NCBI GenBank assembly: GCA_021777055.1
Contig: JAIQZO010000063.1
Span: 1 to 64,000 of the forward strand
Length of the DNA stretch: 64,000 bases
Reading direction: 5' to 3'
Origin: Candidatus Anammoxibacter sp.
GTDB lineage: Bacteria > Planctomycetota > Brocadiia > Brocadiales > Anammoxibacteraceae
In this document: positions 1 to 9,419 of the stretch, in pieces
How positions within the stretch are numbered: position 1 is the stretch's first letter
Layout: each line of letters opens with the position of its first letter
The notes under the pieces: model-generated
Database searches by the model: none
What the model saw: only the letters and a program-made list of their open reading frames with translations
What the model was told of the DNA's origin: nothing
Made by a program: the position numbers and the translations under genes

Positions 1-3000
1 TCCGACTAACAACGGAGTGCCTGACACACGGTGATCCTGGAGCAAAGGAAGATCATGATGGAATGTTCTTCTTTGATACTCAGTCTCAAGAGTTTCTGTT
101 TGTGTTTTGTCTACTTCTATTTTTTGTTGAAATCTGGTTTCTCCCTTCAACACCCTGGAAGAAAACCCCCGCATCTTGACACAGACGTTTCCTTGTCCAT
201 CACAAAGGTCAATATCCAGTTTCTGGACTTTGTTTGATGGTACACTCTCGCCTAAGTAGCGTACCCAGGCGTACATCTCTGAAGTACAAGGGGCTAATAT
301 TTCCAATGATTCCAAAGCAAATGGCAGGGATGGTTTCAGTTGTGTCTCGTTACCGTTTGCCGATGAACCATTTTTAAGCATCAATCCGATAGATGATTGA
401 AGCGCGGAGTCCATTAAGCTTGGATGCAGGACGTATTCACTTTGTGTATCTTGAACGGAAATAGGAAGGCTTAGTCTTGCCAGAAGCTGATCTTCTCCCT
501 TATAGATTGCCCGGATCCCCCGATATCCCTCTCCATGCTCTATTCCCATCTCTTTGAAGGCTTGATAGCAGTTTTCCGCGTTCAAGGTCCCTTGATTCAT
601 TTGTGACTGGAGATCCTGAATATCAAGAGGAGGAGTCTCTTCTTTTTCCCTAAATTCCGCTACTCCCTGGGAATGGACTACTAACTCTTCTTCATTCTCA
701 GATTCCGTATAGACCTCATATTGGATCAGGCCATCGTCTTCTCCATATAATCCTATACGTACTTCCTGGTCAGAACCATTGACAATAATTGGTTGTACCC
801 ACACAACATGTTTCAGGTGAATTGTCGTTCCATCTTCTCTCTCTCCGGAGGCTTTTTCTACTGCTGCTCTGGCCATTTCCAGATAGCACACTCCGGGGAG
901 GACTTTTTTTCCTTTTACTTGATGATCGTTTAAGAAGAACTCTTTACCGGTAAACGTTGAGGCAAAACGCTGTTCTGAAAGATCAGAGGTGTTTTCGTGA
1001 AGGAGGGGATGAAGAGTAGGTCGATTTTTCGTATCTTCTAAAATTCCCGACCGATCTTCAGTGACAATCCAATACTGTTTTTTTAAAAAAGGATAAGAAG
1101 GAACAGGTCTTCTCCGGGGGAGAGCTTTATACAAAGCTTTCCAATCAATTTCTATTCCCAATGTCCATAACGTTGCAAGCTGCTCTAAATCCCTTTTCTC
1201 TAGTGCCGCATCTATTACTTGTTGTCCTGGTTTTCCTTTCAGCAAACTGCTGAACTTCGAATGTGCTTCCTTACTGTTTTCCTGCAAACAGTTCTCCAAT
1301 CCCTCCTCTCCTCCTTCAAGCCTCTGCTTCAGCGTGCTTTGGAGATCTCTAAAACCCCTGACCTTTATTGCCAGTCGCTTTTCCATGCCACATCGACCCA
1401 CCTGGAAGGTATAGATAAAATCACTAAAATTGACCTGCTCTTGATTTTTCTCTATCCAGGAAAGAGTCCTTTCGACATATGCCCTTAAACGCTCCTGGTT
1501 GCCTGCAGAGAGGAGAAACAGATAAAAATCTTGCATTATTTCGCTTTTTTCTGTTTGTCGGTACTCTTGTAGGACAACATGGGCATTGGCCCCTCCCGAT
1601 CCAAAACTACTCACACAGGCAAAACGCGACTGATCTTCCGGAACATTCCACTCCTGATGCCTCGATACTATATATAAAGGTGAATCTTTCAGCTCAATCT
1701 TGGGATTGAGCTTATTAAAATGAATTGTGCGGGGAAGTTGTTTTTTTTGGATGGATAAAACGGTCTTTAAGAGTCCCGCAATCCCTGCAGCCGCTTCTAA
1801 ATGTCCCAGGTTACTTTTTAAAGAACCAATTCCACACGAAGAGGTCTTGTTAGGTTGAGAAAAGTCTGCAAAGGCCTGCTTTATCCCCTCTACCTCAATG
1901 GGATCTCCTAAAGAGGTGCCCGTTCCATGGGCTTCTAAATAGCTTAAATCTTCCGGTTTAATCCCAGCATCTTTCCAAGCAGCAATTAATAATTCACTCT
2001 GTTTCTTTGGATTGGGAACTGTCAACCCACCGGAAAGTCCACCGTGATTAATGGCACTTCCCTTGATCACCCCATAGATAAAGTCTCGCTCGTCGATAGC
2101 TGTTTTTGCGGGTTTTAAAACGAGCATAACCACTCCTTCAGAGCGAACATAGCCATTGGCACTTTTATCAAATACCTTACACACACCATCCGGAGCTAAC
2201 ATTCCGGCCTTATAGTAAGCCACACTAAGCGCCGGATGAGAGATTAAATTCACCCCCCCAACCAACGCCCTTGAGCATTCACCTCGCCGCAGTGACTGTA
2301 CCGCTATATGGACCGCTACCAAAGATGAGGAACAGGCCGTATCTATTTGCAGACTAGGCCCTGAAAGATCAAAAAAGTATGAAATCCGGTTGGCCAATAC
2401 CGCCAGGGAACTTCCCGTTCCAAGATGGGCCTCCACTTCCGCCCCTGCATCATACAGTAAGTGTTTGTAATCAGAGCCACTTGCTCCAATAAAAACCCCC
2501 GTATCGCTATTTTTTAACGACTCGGGAAGAATCCCTGCATCTTCAAGACAAGACCACGAAAGCTCTAATAAGATTCGTTGCTGAGGATCCATCATCTCTG
2601 CCTCTTTGGGAGATATTCGAAAAAAAGCGGCATCAAATGAGGCCACATCTCGGATAAAGCCTCCTCGATCGATTCCAGGATAGGTTTTAGCGCTTAGGCT
2701 CCCTGGCCACTGAAATCTCCCTTTAGGTAACTCTCCAACGGTACTTTCTCCTGCTTTGAGAAGTTCCCAAAGTTCACCTGGTGTTTCAACTCCACCAGGA
2801 AGTTTGCAGGATATTCCCACAATGGCAATATCTGTTGAATCAACAATCTCTGGTTGAGATGATTTCAATAGATTTCCCGAATCAGGCGTGTTTGATGCCT
2901 CTGCTCCCTCCTTGTCCCCAAAATATTTCAACTGTTTTAAAGAGCTAACAACCACGTCTTCTTCCTGAGAGATACCGAGAGTTGAAACAAGGTACTCTAT

Positions 3001-5406
3001 CACCTTCTTTATCGTATTATATTGAAAGAAAAAGACTGGTTTTAATGAGATCTCCAGCTTTTCAAGAATTTGGTTTTGTAATTCTAATAAATCGGCAGAA
3101 TCTAAGCCCATCTCCATCAAAGGATGATCCATCTCAAAGGCTTTTCTGTTCTCTCCTAACAGGGTCTTCACCTTCTCTTGAAGAAACGTCGTAATATCTT
3201 TTTGTGAAGGCTTTTTGGGGAAAGAAAGAGTTTTTAAAGGGGTTTTTCTGTCCCCATCGCTAGCTCCTGTGATTTTTTTACGGCCTGAAGTTTCCCTTTG
3301 TGCAATGTCATAGCAAATCAAGACACCAAAACCCCCATTTTTCGCGTCTTCAGGGCGATACCCTTTCAGTTCTCTTTCAATGATTGCTCCATGGGATTCA
3401 TGAAAAGAGAGAATTGGATCCCCGATTTTTTCCTGCTCATCCCGGAGATGAATATATTCACGAAACGTGAGAGTGCCGGAAGCGTCATAATTCTTACATA
3501 AAGTCACTCCTACCAGAGATTTGACTCCATTCATTACCGTGCATCTTTGAAGCATAAACTCTAAAAGTTGATCTCCAAGGTTTTGATTTTGGGCTTCAGG
3601 ATGAATGTTGACGGTTAAAAGCTGGATAACCTCTCCCTGCTCATTGTGCAGGCGGTGTACGGTTGACGAAGTCTCTCCCTCTAATTTTTGTGCGCTTTCA
3701 ATCCGTTGACTGTAGATCACACCCAAGACATCCCCTTCTTTTTCTAAAACAAACTGTCCTTGAGGGTATTTCTCAATGCGGGCTTTTATGAGAGAGTCAG
3801 GAGTTTGAAGTTCTCTTTTCCAGCACAGTCTTTCTAATTGATAGAGCGTTTTCAGATCTTTCTCCGATCCATGGCGAATAATATAATCACGTTTTCCAAA
3901 ATGATTCAGCGTTATCCGGCAGAAATTGAGTGTCTTGGGATACCGTTTGAGAGGGACTTTGCTGAAAAGACCAACATTTGCCGCTAAAATTATAAAGGAT
4001 TCAGCGCTGATTAAATACTGATGAGAAAAGCCATGCAGGGTATCAAAGTAAAAATTCTCCGATACCTCCAGCTGCCGACAAATTTCCCCAGGAGAGAGTG
4101 AATGTGCTTCCAGAACTAACAACCCTCCCGGAGCAAGAACTTGGGCCCAGGACTTTAAATGTGACTTCCACCTGCTCAGGACCTGTAAAGCGCTCACCAG
4201 GTTACCTTGTTGATCAACATACCAGCCTGGTTCGCCTCTAGAGAGGACCTTTAACGAATCATCCACAGCCTCGGAAGAATTAAAGGAGAAATTATGGTCT
4301 AAAAATGATCTCACATGAAGAATCTCTTCTCCCTGAGAAAATCCCAGTTTAGAAAGATCTTGAAGGAGCACGGTTGGATCATTTATGTCTCCTAAAAGAG
4401 TTTGGTAGGGGAGTCCTTGTAGATTAGCTTCCGTTGCTTTTAAAGCTGTCCGGTTATAGTCAATCCCAAGCAAGGTTAAGGGAAATTGTTTCAAATACCT
4501 ACCACGCTCAGTTTTATTTTTAATTGCCTCATAAAGTTGTTTGAGAAAAGACCCATCCCCACATCCCATATCCGCAATGGCCTTGGGCTGCATCTTTAAG
4601 GGAAGTTGGTTGAAAATCTTGAGGACCTCTGCTTCCGCGTCTTTAAAATACCTGCCATGCTGAAAACCACTGCCAAGGACATTGAGGGATCTATCAATAT
4701 GAGATTCCATCCCCTGCTGATTCCTGCTAAACGCTAAAGCGGTATCGCCAAACAAAAGTTGATCCATATTAAATAGCATCGGACGGTAAGAGGCCGCGAT
4801 GGCTAACACTCCTGTTTTGTTGAAGATCTCCTCACCCGGTTTTGTCAACTGCCACTTTTGCTTAGAACCCTCAATCCACTGCTTTTGTAAAAACAGAGAC
4901 TCTATCCTCTGGCGAAAATCCGTGGGGAGCTTTTTAAATCCCCGGAAAGAACCAGGTATCCCTAGTTGTTTTAAAGCCAAAAGAAGAGTGACAACAAGCG
5001 CTCCTTCTAAAAATTTACTTGAGAGAGAGAGAGAGGTTTTGGGGGAACTAGGAGTAATAACTTGAGTGGTTTTTTCAAGAAACTGTTTCTGCAGGATTTC
5101 ATCTTGCAATAGCTGTTCAGGGTGAACTGCGTAAAAAGGCGTCAGATTCATGAAAAAAAGGTCGGGTTCTGCCTGTTTAGTCAACAGATAGGAATCAGTG
5201 CTGTTTTTTTGTATCCATCCCAACGATTCCAGGGCTTGAAGTGCGAGGGTAAAATATCCTTCATTGGCCGCAAGTTCTTTAATCAACAACGTACGCTTAC
5301 GAGGTACCTGCAGATTTAACAACTCAAACAATCCTCGTTTTACGCAGGATTCCAAAATTGGGACTGCTACATAACCATGACTATAAAAATTTAATTCTGA
5401 TAGCAT
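1..5406 (-). CDS. Trans-AT polyketide synthase with MT-GNAT loading module (C-terminus off window)
   Basis: This reading frame is open from an ATG at 5406 to the left edge (1802 codons, no stop seen), so the protein is truncated by the window. Domains in order: a methyltransferase at about residues 1-490 (SAM motif ADMGCGDG near 280, HVRSFLDHN near 370), a GNAT domain at about 505-700, an ACP near 770 (GLDSADLLEL), and a KS at about 858-1270 with Cys in DTACSSS, His in EAHGTGT and His in SNLGHLEAAAG. A DH follows at about 1460-1720 (DHQVKGKKVLPG, DSALQ), then the start of a second DH (HRVSGTPLLV). No AT follows the KS. The MT-GNAT pair resembles the AprA/GphF-type loading didomain, whose iron-dependent MT methylates malonyl-ACP and whose GNAT decarboxylates it. 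A propionyl, isobutyryl or pivaloyl starter is therefore inferred. It is the last gene seen in the left operon, with a strong ribosome-binding site overlapping the stop of the gene before it. Confidence 0.93.
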   Translation of the reverse strand, partial: MLSELNFYSHGYVAVPILESCVKRGLFELLNLQVPRKRTLLIKELAANEGYFTLALQALESLGWIQKNSTDSYLLTKQAEPDLFFMNLTPFYAVHPEQLLQDEILQKQFLEKTTQVITPSSPKTSLSLSSKFLEGALVVTLLLALKQLGIPGSFRGFKKLPTDFRQRIESLFLQKQWIEGSKQKWQLTKPGEEIFNKTGVLAIAASYRPMLFNMDQLLFGDTALAFSRNQQGMESHIDRSLNVLGSGFQHGRYFKDAEAEVLKIFNQLPLKMQPKAIADMGCGDGSFLKQLYEAIKNKTERGRYLKQFPLTLLGIDYNRTALKATEANLQGLPYQTLLGDINDPTVLLQDLSKLGFSQGEEILHVRSFLDHNFSFNSSEAVDDSLKVLSRGEPGWYVDQQGNLVSALQVLSRWKSHLKSWAQVLAPGGLLVLEAHSLSPGEICRQLEVSENFYFDTLHGFSHQYLISAESFIILAANVGLFSKVPLKRYPKTLNFCRITLNHFGKRDYIIRHGSEKDLKTLYQLERLCWKRELQTPDSLIKARIEKYPQGQFVLEKEGDVLGVIYSQRIESAQKLEGETSSTVHRLHNEQGEVIQLLTVNIHPEAQNQNLGDQLLEFMLQRCTVMNGVKSLVGVTLCKNYDASGTLTFREYIHLRDEQEKIGDPILSFHESHGAIIERELKGYRPEDAKNGGFGVLICYDIAQRETSGRKKITGASDGDRKTPLKTLSFPKKPSQKDITTFLQEKVKTLLGENRKAFEMDHPLMEMGLDSADLLELQNQILEKLEISLKPVFFFQYNTIKKVIEYLVSTLGISQEEDVVVSSLKQLKYFGDKEGAEASNTPDSGNLLKSSQPEIVDSTDIAIVGISCKLPGGVETPGELWELLKAGESTVGELPKGRFQWPGSLSAKTYPGIDRGGFIRDVASFDAAFFRISPKEAEMMDPQQRILLELSWSCLEDAGILPESLKNSDTGVFIGASGSDYKHLLYDAGAEVEAHLGTGSSLAVLANRISYFFDLSGPSLQIDTACSSSLVAVHIAVQSLRRGECSRALVGGVNLISHPALSVAYYKAGMLAPDGVCKVFDKSANGYVRSEGVVMLVLKPAKTAIDERDFIYGVIKGSAINHGGLSGGLTVPNPKKQSELLIAAWKDAGIKPEDLSYLEAHGTGTSLGDPIEVEGIKQAFADFSQPNKTSSCGIGSLKSNLGHLEAAAGIAGLLKTVLSIQKKQLPRTIHFNKLNPKIELKDSPLYIVSRHQEWNVPEDQSRFACVSSFGSGGANAHVVLQEYRQTEKSEIMQDFYLFLLSAGNQERLRAYVERTLSWIEKNQEQVNFSDFIYTFQVGRCGMEKRLAIKVRGFRDLQSTLKQRLEGGEEGLENCLQENSKEAHSKFSSLLKGKPGQQVIDAALEKRDLEQLATLWTLGIEIDWKALYKALPRRRPVPSYPFLKKQYWIVTEDRSGILEDTKNRPTLHPLLHENTSDLSEQRFASTFTGKEFFLNDHQVKGKKVLPGVCYLEMARAAVEKASGEREDGTTIHLKHVVWVQPIIVNGSDQEVRIGLYGEDDGLIQYEVYTESENEEELVVHSQGVAEFREKEETPPLDIQDLQSQMNQGTLNAENCYQAFKEMGIEHGEGYRGIRAIYKGEDQLLARLSLPISVQDTQSEYVLHPSLMDSALQSSIGLMLKNGSSANGNETQLKPSLPFALESLEILAPCTSEMYAWVRYLGESVPSNKVQKLDIDLCDGQGNVCVKMRGFSSRVLKGETRFQQKIEVDKTQTETLETEYQRRTFHHDLPLLQDHRVSGTPLLVG

Positions 5407-5412
5407 TTCCCA

Positions 5413-5418
5413 CTCCTT
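5413..5418 (-). promoter_or_regulatory. Shine-Dalgarno site fixing the start of the left PKS
   Basis: The minus strand reads AAGGAG here, six bases before the ATG at 5406. The site overlaps the stop codon of the upstream ECH2 gene, implying translational coupling. It supports the chosen PKS start, because no other start with a comparable leader is nearby. Confidence 0.75.
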
Positions 5419-6157
5419 AAAACAAGTTCCGAATTCGCTCTTTCACTTCATCTTGATGGAACGTCTTTTCATGCATAGCTACCTCTTTTTCAATAATCGT
5501 TGGTAATTCACTAACAATAGGCGCTACAAGATGTCTCTTCAATGTCATTAAAGAAACCCTCGGTTTTTCTGCCAATTGCCGTGCAGTTTGCATTGCTTGA
5601 TCAAATACCTCTGCTCTTGGATATACAGGAAACGGTACTCCCCGATCTTTAAGTTCTTGTCCTCGATAAGTCTGTGCATTTAAAAGCATCTCATGCCCTA
5701 AGCTAATACCAAGTTTTTTGGGAACAATCAGGGTGGCTCCCATGCCGGGAGTAAACCCATATTTCATAAAGTTGGTAGTATAGACACTTTCCCTGCTCAA
5801 AATAACAAAATCAGAATAGAGTCCCATCACAAAACCACCACCAATACCATGCCCCTGCATGGCCGAAATCACCGGAACGTCACACTCTAGAGCAAGACTG
5901 TATATATTGATATCTGTAAACTTACCTTTCCCAGCTTGTAAATCTATTAATCCCTCTTGGGTACCTCCGGTAGCAAAATAGGAATCATAGCCTATCAGAA
6001 TTACCACTTTGCAGTTATCTCTATTTTTGATTTCCTCAAAGCCGGCCACCAACCCTTCTGTTAAAGCCGGCGAAAAGGTATTCTTGCTCTCCATGTCTTG
6101 CATCTTTATCTGAAAGATCCCCGATTCAATTTCCAGTAATTCAACAACTGAGTTCAT
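5417..6157 (-). CDS. ECH2, enoyl-CoA hydratase-family decarboxylase of the beta-branching cassette (PksI-like)
   Basis: This is a crotonase-fold protein of about 246 residues. In beta-branching cassettes ECH2 decarboxylates the 3-methylglutaconyl-ACP made by HCS and ECH1, giving a beta-methyl or methylene branch on the polyketide. Visible family signs are the oxyanion-hole regions around YFATGGTQEG and GHGIGGGFVMG and the conserved opening VVELLEIESGIFQIKMQD. The frame is open further upstream to an ATG at 6196, but that would overlap ECH1 by 32 bases. The ATG at 6157 has GGGAG ten bases upstream and matches the usual PksI start, so it is preferred. It lies between ECH1 and the loading PKS in one operon. 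Confidence 0.9.
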   Translation of the reverse strand: MNSVVELLEIESGIFQIKMQDMESKNTFSPALTEGLVAGFEEIKNRDNCKVVILIGYDSYFATGGTQEGLIDLQAGKGKFTDINIYSLALECDVPVISAMQGHGIGGGFVMGLYSDFVILSRESVYTTNFMKYGFTPGMGATLIVPKKLGISLGHEMLLNAQTYRGQELKDRGVPFPVYPRAEVFDQAMQTARQLAEKPRVSLMTLKRHLVAPIVSELPTIIEKEVAMHEKTFHQDEVKERIRNLF

Positions 6158-6164
6158 CTTAGTT

Positions 6165-6932
6165 TTACTCCCATGGGAATTCCCCTGTTTTGACATACCG
6201 GGCGATTTTATTTAAATTCTCAATATCACTAAATACTTCCAAATTAGCCGCCATGGCCTTTTCTTTACTATCTTCAAGCCAAGTATCTAAAGAATTTATA
6301 TAACGTTTATAACGAGCAATAGCTGTTTTATTTAGGCGTCTTAACCGAAGTAGATGTTTACGAACTAAAGCGCTGCTGTTTTCTTCACAGTCATCCACTA
6401 ATCCCCACGCCATCGCATCTTTCACTCCCACAGGTTTAGTCATCAAAGTTATGGCATGCGCCTTTTGGAATCCCACCTTGCGAATTAAAAAAGGAAGCAC
6501 ACAAGCCGGCATTAGACCAAAGAGTAACTCGGATAAACTAAACAGTGCAGTTTGATCTGCCAACACCAAATCACAAGCAGCCACAAAACCCATCCCTCCC
6601 GCATTGGCTTGCCCTCGCACATGGGCAATACTTACAAAGCTTCCCCGAGCAAGTTGTAACCATAGGTTATACATTGGTTCCGGGCTTGAACCTGGCGCCC
6701 CTGAATCTGCCTGTGCCATAGCGCCAAAATCAGCTCCAAAACAGAAGACTTCATCCAATCCTTCCAGGACGACTATCTTCGCTCTGATTTCACACTCCTC
6801 AATCACTTGAACACACTCTTTTACCAAAGTATCATTGATCGTATTTTTATCATCGGGGCGATAGATTTGCAAAAAACATAAATCTTCTTCCCATCTCACT
6901 CGTATTGTCTGGTAATTATTGGATCCACTCAT
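6165..6932 (-). CDS. ECH1, enoyl-CoA hydratase-family dehydratase of the beta-branching cassette (PksH-like)
   Basis: This is a 255-residue crotonase-superfamily protein. ECH1 dehydrates the 3-hydroxy-3-methylglutaryl-ACP intermediate produced by the HMG-CoA synthase homologue, before decarboxylation by ECH2. Evidence in the sequence is the two oxyanion-hole segments, FCFGADFGAMA near residue 63 and ANAGGMGFVAACD near residue 112, the family length, and its place between HCS and ECH2. The start overlaps the end of the HCS gene by 17 bases. An AAAGGAG motif lies upstream of the ATG inside the HCS reading frame. Its assignment as ECH1 rather than ECH2 rests on gene order and overall resemblance, since both belong to one superfamily. 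Confidence 0.9.
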   Translation of the reverse strand: MSGSNNYQTIRVRWEEDLCFLQIYRPDDKNTINDTLVKECVQVIEECEIRAKIVVLEGLDEVFCFGADFGAMAQADSGAPGSSPEPMYNLWLQLARGSFVSIAHVRGQANAGGMGFVAACDLVLADQTALFSLSELLFGLMPACVLPFLIRKVGFQKAHAITLMTKPVGVKDAMAWGLVDDCEENSSALVRKHLLRLRRLNKTAIARYKRYINSLDTWLEDSKEKAMAANLEVFSDIENLNKIARYVKTGEFPWE

Positions 6933-8178
6933 AATTTCTATGATACTCCTTTATTTCTTTTAGATACAACCTGGGACGTCCACCAAAAGATTTTCTGGAA
7001 GCAGAAATAAGACCCGTGTCCAGGGTAACATTGCGAGTTCCAAATTTGACCATCCCACTTCCAGATATTATGGATTCATACTCCTGTATACTCAATTTAT
7101 ACCTTTGGTTGAGCTGCCCTTCCATCTCTAAGGCATGAATCTTTTCCTGCCCCTGTTTGGTAGTAATTCCACTAAAAAATTCCGAGCAACATCCTGAACC
7201 ATATGAAAAACAACCAATCCGTTGCGGTGTTTCCAGCTCAGCATGAGCAATTGTACTAACCAAAGACAACATAGTGGTTGCACCCATAATGTTTCCTACT
7301 CTCTGGCACCATAAAAGACCCGGGATCACACGACGCTTAAAATCTTCTTGGATCTCTTCCGGTTTGGCTTTTACAATCTTACGCATTATGTTGCGATGGG
7401 CACCCTGAATCATACCACCAAATGGGGTATGAAATGCAAGGTATTGAAAGCTTTTGGCATAATCGGCTTCAGGGACACGTTTCTTATATTCTAAAAAAGA
7501 GTTTTCTGCACAATCCAGGTAAGATAACAGTGATAAATCCGCATCTCCTGATTCACTATCCGGCACTGGCCGGCAAGTATCCATCACTTCATAACCATAA
7601 TAACCATTAGCCCCCACATCGATTTGAAAAACATAAGGAACTTCACTCACCAAGACCGCCACTGCCCCCACGCCGGAGGAAGGTTCCGCAAAAGACCAAT
7701 CCTCGGTCAAGGCTTCTCCTGCCTCAGTACTTAAATACCGAGAGATATCGGTCGCAATCACCAAAGCTTTCGCTCCGGGAGAAGTTTGTGAGAGCACAAA
7801 GTTGACTGCCATTTGCAATCCTGCCACCCCTGAATAGCAGGCATTTTTAAGTTCAAATAGTCTGCAATTGCGATTGAGTCCCAACAAATCATGAAAGTAG
7901 GTACTCATGGATTTTCCAAAATCAAAGGCCGACTCCGTTGACGTAATCACCATTTCAATACGCTCCTTTTCCGCCTCGCTCAATGCATCGACAATTGGTT
8001 TTGCAGCATTTACTCCACACGTAATCGGATCTTCATAAGGCAAAGCTACTGTCTTTTCTTTCATTAATAAATTCTCAAATCTTGCCATATCCAATTTCCG
8101 ATGTTTGGCTAACTCCATAACGTCCAGATAAACGCTACCTCCAAAAAAATGCATAGCCTCTATACCTACTGCATTCAT
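6916..8178 (-). CDS. HMG-CoA synthase homologue of the beta-branching cassette (HCS, PksG-like)
   Basis: This 420-residue protein belongs to the hydroxymethylglutaryl-CoA synthase family. In polyketide pathways HCS adds an acetyl unit, carried by a donor ACP, to the beta-ketone of an ACP-bound chain. The nucleophilic cysteine is seen in KNACYSGVAG near residue 111. A glutamate in STESAF near residue 81 and a histidine in AFHTPFGG near residue 250 are candidates for the other catalytic residues. The ATG is preceded by a clear AAGGAG. The gene follows the KS decarboxylase by 11 bases and overlaps ECH1, which is the standard cassette order. Length and motifs look intact. Confidence 0.95.
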   Translation of the reverse strand: MNAVGIEAMHFFGGSVYLDVMELAKHRKLDMARFENLLMKEKTVALPYEDPITCGVNAAKPIVDALSEAEKERIEMVITSTESAFDFGKSMSTYFHDLLGLNRNCRLFELKNACYSGVAGLQMAVNFVLSQTSPGAKALVIATDISRYLSTEAGEALTEDWSFAEPSSGVGAVAVLVSEVPYVFQIDVGANGYYGYEVMDTCRPVPDSESGDADLSLLSYLDCAENSFLEYKKRVPEADYAKSFQYLAFHTPFGGMIQGAHRNIMRKIVKAKPEEIQEDFKRRVIPGLLWCQRVGNIMGATTMLSLVSTIAHAELETPQRIGCFSYGSGCCSEFFSGITTKQGQEKIHALEMEGQLNQRYKLSIQEYESIISGSGMVKFGTRNVTLDTGLISASRKSFGGRPRLYLKEIKEYHRNYEWIQ

Positions 8179-8189
8179 ACCGTTACTCC

Positions 8190-9419
8190 TTATTTGTTAT
8201 TTTCTAAACAGAGGGCCGTATTGATTCCACCAAAGCCCATACTTAAACTTAACGCTCGCTGTATTTCGTGGAAGATAGACTTTTCCTGAACCCAGTTAAA
8301 ACTGGGTTCAATGGGTAATTTTAGATTTTTCGTAGGATGTAGCTTCGACGATTTCATTTGCAGTAGGACTGCCACAATTTCCACGATTCCGGCGGCACTT
8401 AATCCGTGCCCGGTAAGTGATTTAGTCGCGTTTATATAGGCTGAAGATAAACCACATGCTGAGAGAGCCTTAATTTCAGTCTCATCTCCAAGGGGAGAAC
8501 CAGTCCCATGCGGGTTAATATAATCAATCTCCCTGGGAGACAATTGCGCCTCTCCAAGGACACTTTCTATAACTTTGACCTCTCCTTCATAAGAGGGGTT
8601 AGGATTACGATTACCATCCATCTCTATAGCCCAACCTAAAATTGTAGCATAAGGTTTAAGTTTTCGTTTCCTGACAGAGTCCACACTTTCTATCACTACT
8701 GCGCCACAGGACTCTCCATAAATAAATCCATCTCTATTAAGGTCAAAAGGCCGGCAGGCTTTATCAGGTTCGTGCGCAAACCGATCACTGCCCATGGCAC
8801 CTAAAGATTTAAAAGCTTGTAATTCCAAGTATCCAAGATCCATTAATGCGCCCATAGCAATACATACATCTACCTGCCCGGTCTGTATGGCGTAAATGGC
8901 CTGAATAATCGCCAATTGTCCACTGGCCGAAGCCCCTCCTACGGTATAAGCTAACCCCTTAATTCCAAATTGTTCGGTACAGAGTCCGCATAAATCTGTA
9001 TCCATAAAGGATACCCCATAGTTTGGTCGAATAAATGCCGCCTTGTCCTGATATTTTTGATAAATCTGTTGTAACTCTCGCTGCTTAAAATTAGATCCAC
9101 CAATAACTAACCCCACCCTGCATTTATCTATTTGCTCAAGTTTGGCATCCTTCCAGGCCTCATTCAAAGTAACCAGGGCAACCTGGTCAGAAAAAGATGT
9201 GTTCCGCCTGACTCGAGGAGAAAAAAATTCAGGTAGAGTGAAATCAGGAATTTCAGCCCCTAAAAAGGAGCTGTCTTGTTGACGCCCCGGTCGTCTTAAA
9301 TACCCAAAAGCCGATCGACCAGCTAATAAAGCATCGCTAAAAGCAGCCTGCCCTTGTCCCAAGTTTGAAGTAATGCCTATACCCGTTATAACAGGTTTAG
9401 TCAGATGGTAATTGTTCAT
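8190..9419 (-). CDS. Free-standing decarboxylating ketosynthase of the beta-branching cassette (KS with Cys-to-Ser)
   Basis: This 409-residue thiolase-fold ketosynthase has Ser in place of the active-site Cys: the usual ACSS stretch reads ASAS in VGGASASGQ near residue 160. The two histidines remain, in HGTGSPLGD and SLTGHGLSAAG. KS proteins with this substitution (MupG, PksF and TaK families) decarboxylate malonyl on the donor ACP to give the acetyl group used by HCS, and do not extend chains. The gene overlaps the donor ACP gene by 23 bases, so the two are probably co-translated. It has no obvious strong ribosome-binding site of its own. Confidence 0.93.
   Translation of the reverse strand: MNNYHLTKPVITGIGITSNLGQGQAAFSDALLAGRSAFGYLRRPGRQQDSSFLGAEIPDFTLPEFFSPRVRRNTSFSDQVALVTLNEAWKDAKLEQIDKCRVGLVIGGSNFKQRELQQIYQKYQDKAAFIRPNYGVSFMDTDLCGLCTEQFGIKGLAYTVGGASASGQLAIIQAIYAIQTGQVDVCIAMGALMDLGYLELQAFKSLGAMGSDRFAHEPDKACRPFDLNRDGFIYGESCGAVVIESVDSVRKRKLKPYATILGWAIEMDGNRNPNPSYEGEVKVIESVLGEAQLSPREIDYINPHGTGSPLGDETEIKALSACGLSSAYINATKSLTGHGLSAAGIVEIVAVLLQMKSSKLHPTKNLKLPIEPSFNWVQEKSIFHEIQRALSLSMGFGGINTALCLENNK

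Noticed and set aside
31..5319. Short plus-strand open frames across the left end
   Set aside because: They lie antisense to the continuous minus-strand PKS frame, which has clear KS, DH, ACP, GNAT and MT motifs, and none shows a domain or a start signal of its own.
6158..6196. Upstream start of ECH2 at 6196
   Set aside because: It adds 13 residues without family similarity and overlaps ECH1 by 32 bases. The ATG at 6157 has a GGGAG leader.
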